A stretch of 7,796 nucleotides of DNA, taken from Chitinophagaceae bacterium (GTDB lineage: Bacteria > Bacteroidota > Bacteroidia > Chitinophagales > Chitinophagaceae). Shown one piece after another: positions 7,515 to 7,796 of this stretch (position 1 is the stretch's first letter; every line of letters begins with the position of its first letter). The translations under genes and the position numbers were made by a program. Location of the stretch: contig JACVCQ010000097.1 in NCBI GenBank assembly GCA_016741945.1, forward strand, positions 1-7,796, written 5' to 3'. The notes beneath the pieces were generated by a model, which was given only the letters and a program-made list of their open reading frames with translations, was not told where the DNA came from and did no database searches.

Positions 7515-7796
7515 ATAAACGCAAGGGTATTAAAATTTCTTGGCGAGGATTGCTGGCCATTGTTATTTTCTTATTACCGTTCTGGATGTTGGTAGTTTGG
7601 TTCTTCTTACCCGGAAGAAAACTACTCATTGCAATCGTTGATAAAACAGTAGTGGAATACCCCGGACAAGAACACCTCTCCTTACATTGGGTATTGAATC
7701 AAGAAAAATTTTTGAAGAATAATACCGATCGTTATGAACCCGATAAAGATTATTTTGGCTTTTTCCCACTGGAAGATGAAAACTATAAACTCAAAG
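7496..7796 (+). CDS. Unrecognised single-pass membrane protein, 3'-truncated by window edge
   Basis: An ATG at 7496 opens a frame that stays open to the right edge (100 complete codons). It begins inside the YaiO-like gene and overlaps its last 19 bases in another frame, which indicates translational coupling and supports it as a real gene. The protein starts with a basic segment (KVLNKRKGIKISWRG), then one strong hydrophobic helix at about 19-39, then a soluble portion with a strand-like KLLIAIVDKTV (42-52), EHLSLHWVL (59-67) and DYFGFFPLED (85-94). The basic flank at the N-terminus predicts that the C-terminal part faces the periplasm; the helix could also be an uncleaved signal anchor. I do not recognise the family. 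The hydrophobic strand ending in Asp suggests an alpha/beta fold, which is only a guess. Its position implies work with the YaiO-like protein. Confidence 0.75.
   Translation, partial: MSEKVLNKRKGIKISWRGLLAIVIFLLPFWMLVVWFFLPGRKLLIAIVDKTVVEYPGQEHLSLHWVLNQEKFLKNNTDRYEPDKDYFGFFPLEDENYKLK

Noticed and set aside
1..7796. tRNA, rRNA, CRISPR, insertion sequence or prophage signals
   Set aside because: No cloverleaf-like sequence, repeat-spacer pattern, transposase motif, terminal inverted repeats or abrupt change in base composition was seen. The genes are tightly packed and uniform in style.

Overview
The window looks like chromosomal DNA of a Bacteroidota bacterium, plausibly of the Chitinophagaceae. 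The signs are low G+C, no recognisable Shine-Dalgarno sequence ahead of any gene, a beta clamp ending in LLMLVMPLMLNN, a Bacteroidota-style hybrid kinase, and a YaiO-type TPR/outer-membrane barrel protein. This assignment comes from sequence style only; no search was run. All genes are on the + strand, and there are no RNA genes, mobile elements or CRISPR arrays that I can see.

Left part (1-2745): the 3' nine-tenths of dnaN (DNA polymerase III beta clamp, open at the left edge) ends in a near-perfect intrinsic terminator. A short intergenic stretch with a candidate Bacteroidota promoter follows. Next come a membrane-bound di-iron sterol desaturase/fatty acid hydroxylase family protein and, 36 bases later, kdsB (CMP-KDO synthetase), which supplies activated KDO for lipopolysaccharide. 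These two probably share a transcript and both concern the envelope.

Right part (2848-7796): a probable signalling-plus-envelope operon. It encodes a 989-residue CHASE3-PAS-PAS-HisKA-HATPase-REC-HPt hybrid sensor kinase, a 122-residue stand-alone receiver protein, a YaiO-like protein (signal peptide, four TPR-like repeats, C-terminal beta-barrel), and the first 100 codons of an unrecognised single-pass membrane protein whose start lies inside the YaiO-like gene. The first two genes together carry every phosphoryl site of a His-Asp-His-Asp relay (H506, D793, H927, then D51 of the receiver protein). The relay ends in a receiver with no output domain, directly before an outer-membrane protein of a family linked in other bacteria to glycan export.

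The most interesting hypothesis is therefore a phosphorelay that controls an envelope or exopolysaccharide machine by protein-protein contact. The rest of that machine lies to the right of the window. The left-hand genes are ordinary housekeeping and envelope genes.
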